DNA of 15,618 nt from JAXHTH01 sp034211115 (GTDB lineage: Bacteria > Planctomycetota > Phycisphaerae > Phycisphaerales > SM1A02): the NCBI GenBank assembly GCA_034211115.1, contig JAXHTH010000094.1:1-15618 (forward strand), read 5' to 3'. The position numbers and the translations under genes were made by a program. Below are positions 15,155 to 15,618 of this stretch, piece by piece; position 1 is the first letter of the stretch; each line of letters starts with the position of its first letter. The notes under the pieces are model-generated. The model ran no database searches, was not told the origin of the DNA, and was given only the letters and a program-made list of their open reading frames with translations.

Positions 15155-15180
15155 ACGCTGCTGGTTCTCCCAATCCCGCG

Positions 15181-15198
15181 CGGCGCCGGCCGGCGCTG
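15181..15198. repeat. GC-rich palindrome after the repeat array
   Basis: The core GCGCCGGCCGGCGC (15183-15196) is a perfect 14-bp palindrome, extended by a G-T and a C-G pair. A pyrimidine run TCCTTTCTTTCCC follows on the plus strand at about 15206, so it might work as a weak terminator for rightward transcription through the array, but the T-run is interrupted and the stem has no loop. Confidence 0.4.
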
Positions 15199-15221
15199 CG
15201 TGGGTCCTTTCTTTCCCGGCC

Positions 15222-15618
15222 TCAGTCCGAGGCCTCCTGTCGACCGATACCCGCGGCCGGTCGCCTGATCTGCGACGGGCCGAACGACCACGGGAACCCG
15301 GTCAGCTCATCGGCAGGCCAGAGGCGCCACCCGCTGATGGGGGGCGAGGGGGACGTGATCCGCCCGCCCGCGTCGAGTCCGGGCGCTTCCTCCGACCACA
15401 TCTTGAGCAGCTCCGCGCGGCGGACGGCGACGTGCTTGCGCTGCCGGCGCCGCCGAAGCGCTTTCATGACGTCGGTGGCCTCCTCCAGGTCACCGACGTA
15501 GATGTCACATCCCAGATGCGCGACCCGCGACATGAGCGTCGAGGGCGGCACGAGCCCGATGCTGTGGACCGGCGTCGGGAACCCCCGGAGATCCGCGATC
15601 AGGCGCTGCAGATCCTCG
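15222..15618 (-). CDS. C-terminal part of an unrecognised protein, start outside the window
   Basis: The frame is open from the right window edge to TGA at 15222-15224 and gives 131 residues; a GTG at 15551 is only an internal candidate. The visible part begins EDLQRLIADLRGFPTPVHSIG, continues through a segment with HLGCDIYVGDLEEATDVMKAL and a basic patch RRRRQRK, and ends in a Pro/Gly/Trp-rich tail (SPPISGWRLWPADELTGFPW). The mix of hydrophobic and charged residues and low repetition look like real protein, unlike the frames over the neighbouring array. It has no membrane helix or catalytic motif that I recognise. Its 3' end faces the repeat array, so the array lies downstream of this gene and of the FAD oxidase gene alike. 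Confidence 0.6.
   Translation of the reverse strand, partial: EDLQRLIADLRGFPTPVHSIGLVPPSTLMSRVAHLGCDIYVGDLEEATDVMKALRRRRQRKHVAVRRAELLKMWSEEAPGLDAGGRITSPSPPISGWRLWPADELTGFPWSFGPSQIRRPAAGIGRQEASD

Larger units (their letters stand above)
14641..15221. other. Intergenic region with structured repeat array
   Basis: These 581 bases follow the oxidase gene. An AT-rich patch (about 14683-14710, containing GATAAT at 14684-14689 without a matching -35) and a small hairpin (14710-14727) come first. A short open frame with a ribosome binding site begins at 14759. The four-unit repeat array fills 14856-15154, preceded by a perfect 12-bp palindrome and followed by a long GC palindrome at 15181-15198. Confidence 0.6.

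Noticed and set aside
14705..15501. Several open frames of 95-194 codons on both strands over the repeat array
   Set aside because: Their peptides repeat only because the DNA repeats, the 82-bp period moves each unit to another frame, and the frames overlap each other on both strands.

Overview
The window is high-GC bacterial DNA of a style that fits the Planctomycetota, most likely a Phycisphaerae-type genome. The main clue is a secreted beta-propeller protein ending in a pair of dockerin-like calcium-binding repeats that finish in -WGECPL, an arrangement I know from Phycisphaerae. Long intergenic regions rich in hairpins and short tandem repeats, and two membrane- or envelope-targeted TlpA-type thioredoxin proteins, are compatible with this. 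The assignment is inference; the window has no rRNA or other marker gene. I found no tRNA, CRISPR array, transposase, integrase or phage structural gene.

Layout, left to right. 1-983 (+): a membrane-anchored coiled-coil protein cut by the window edge, followed 14 bp later by a small acidic protein. 1015-2403 (-): a radical-SAM protein of the lysine 2,3-aminomutase (KamA) family. 2404-2974: a divergent intergenic region with two adjacent TTCG-loop hairpins. 2975-4393 (+): the secreted PQQ-like propeller/dockerin protein. 4394-4672: an intergenic region with two blocks of 7-bp tandem repeats. 4673-4957 (+): a two-helix membrane protein of the small 'holin-like' family. 5009-5839 (-): a membrane-anchored TlpA-like thioredoxin. 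5924-7489 (+): a YtcJ-type metal-dependent amidohydrolase. 7568-7825 (-): an 85-residue protein of unknown role. 7826-8284: a divergent intergenic region with two dyads. 8285-9601 and 9598-10152 (+): cinA and folK, overlapping by ATGA. 10261-11613 (+): a secreted two-domain protein ending in a second TlpA-like thioredoxin. 11656-14640 (+): a 994-residue FAD plus Fe-S oxidase of the YdiJ/GlcD-GlcF type. 14641-15221: an intergenic region carrying four copies of a 78-82 bp structured repeat. 15222-15618 (-): the C-terminal part of an unrecognised protein.

Most genes are housekeeping or of broad families: cofactor repair and folate synthesis (cinA-folK), 2-hydroxyacid oxidation (the FAD/Fe-S oxidase), and thiol redox outside the cytoplasm (two TlpA-like proteins). 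They do not form one pathway. Only 1-983 and cinA-folK look like operons; the rest are single genes in mixed orientation.

The most unusual thing is the array at 14856-15154. Each unit has a hairpin core, a purine tract of about 17 nt and a second hairpin whose sequence varies. The core stem shows a paired compensatory change between copies. The 82-bp periods shift the reading frame, so the open frames crossing the array are probably artefacts. This is the best candidate here for an undescribed structured element; its function is not visible from the sequence.
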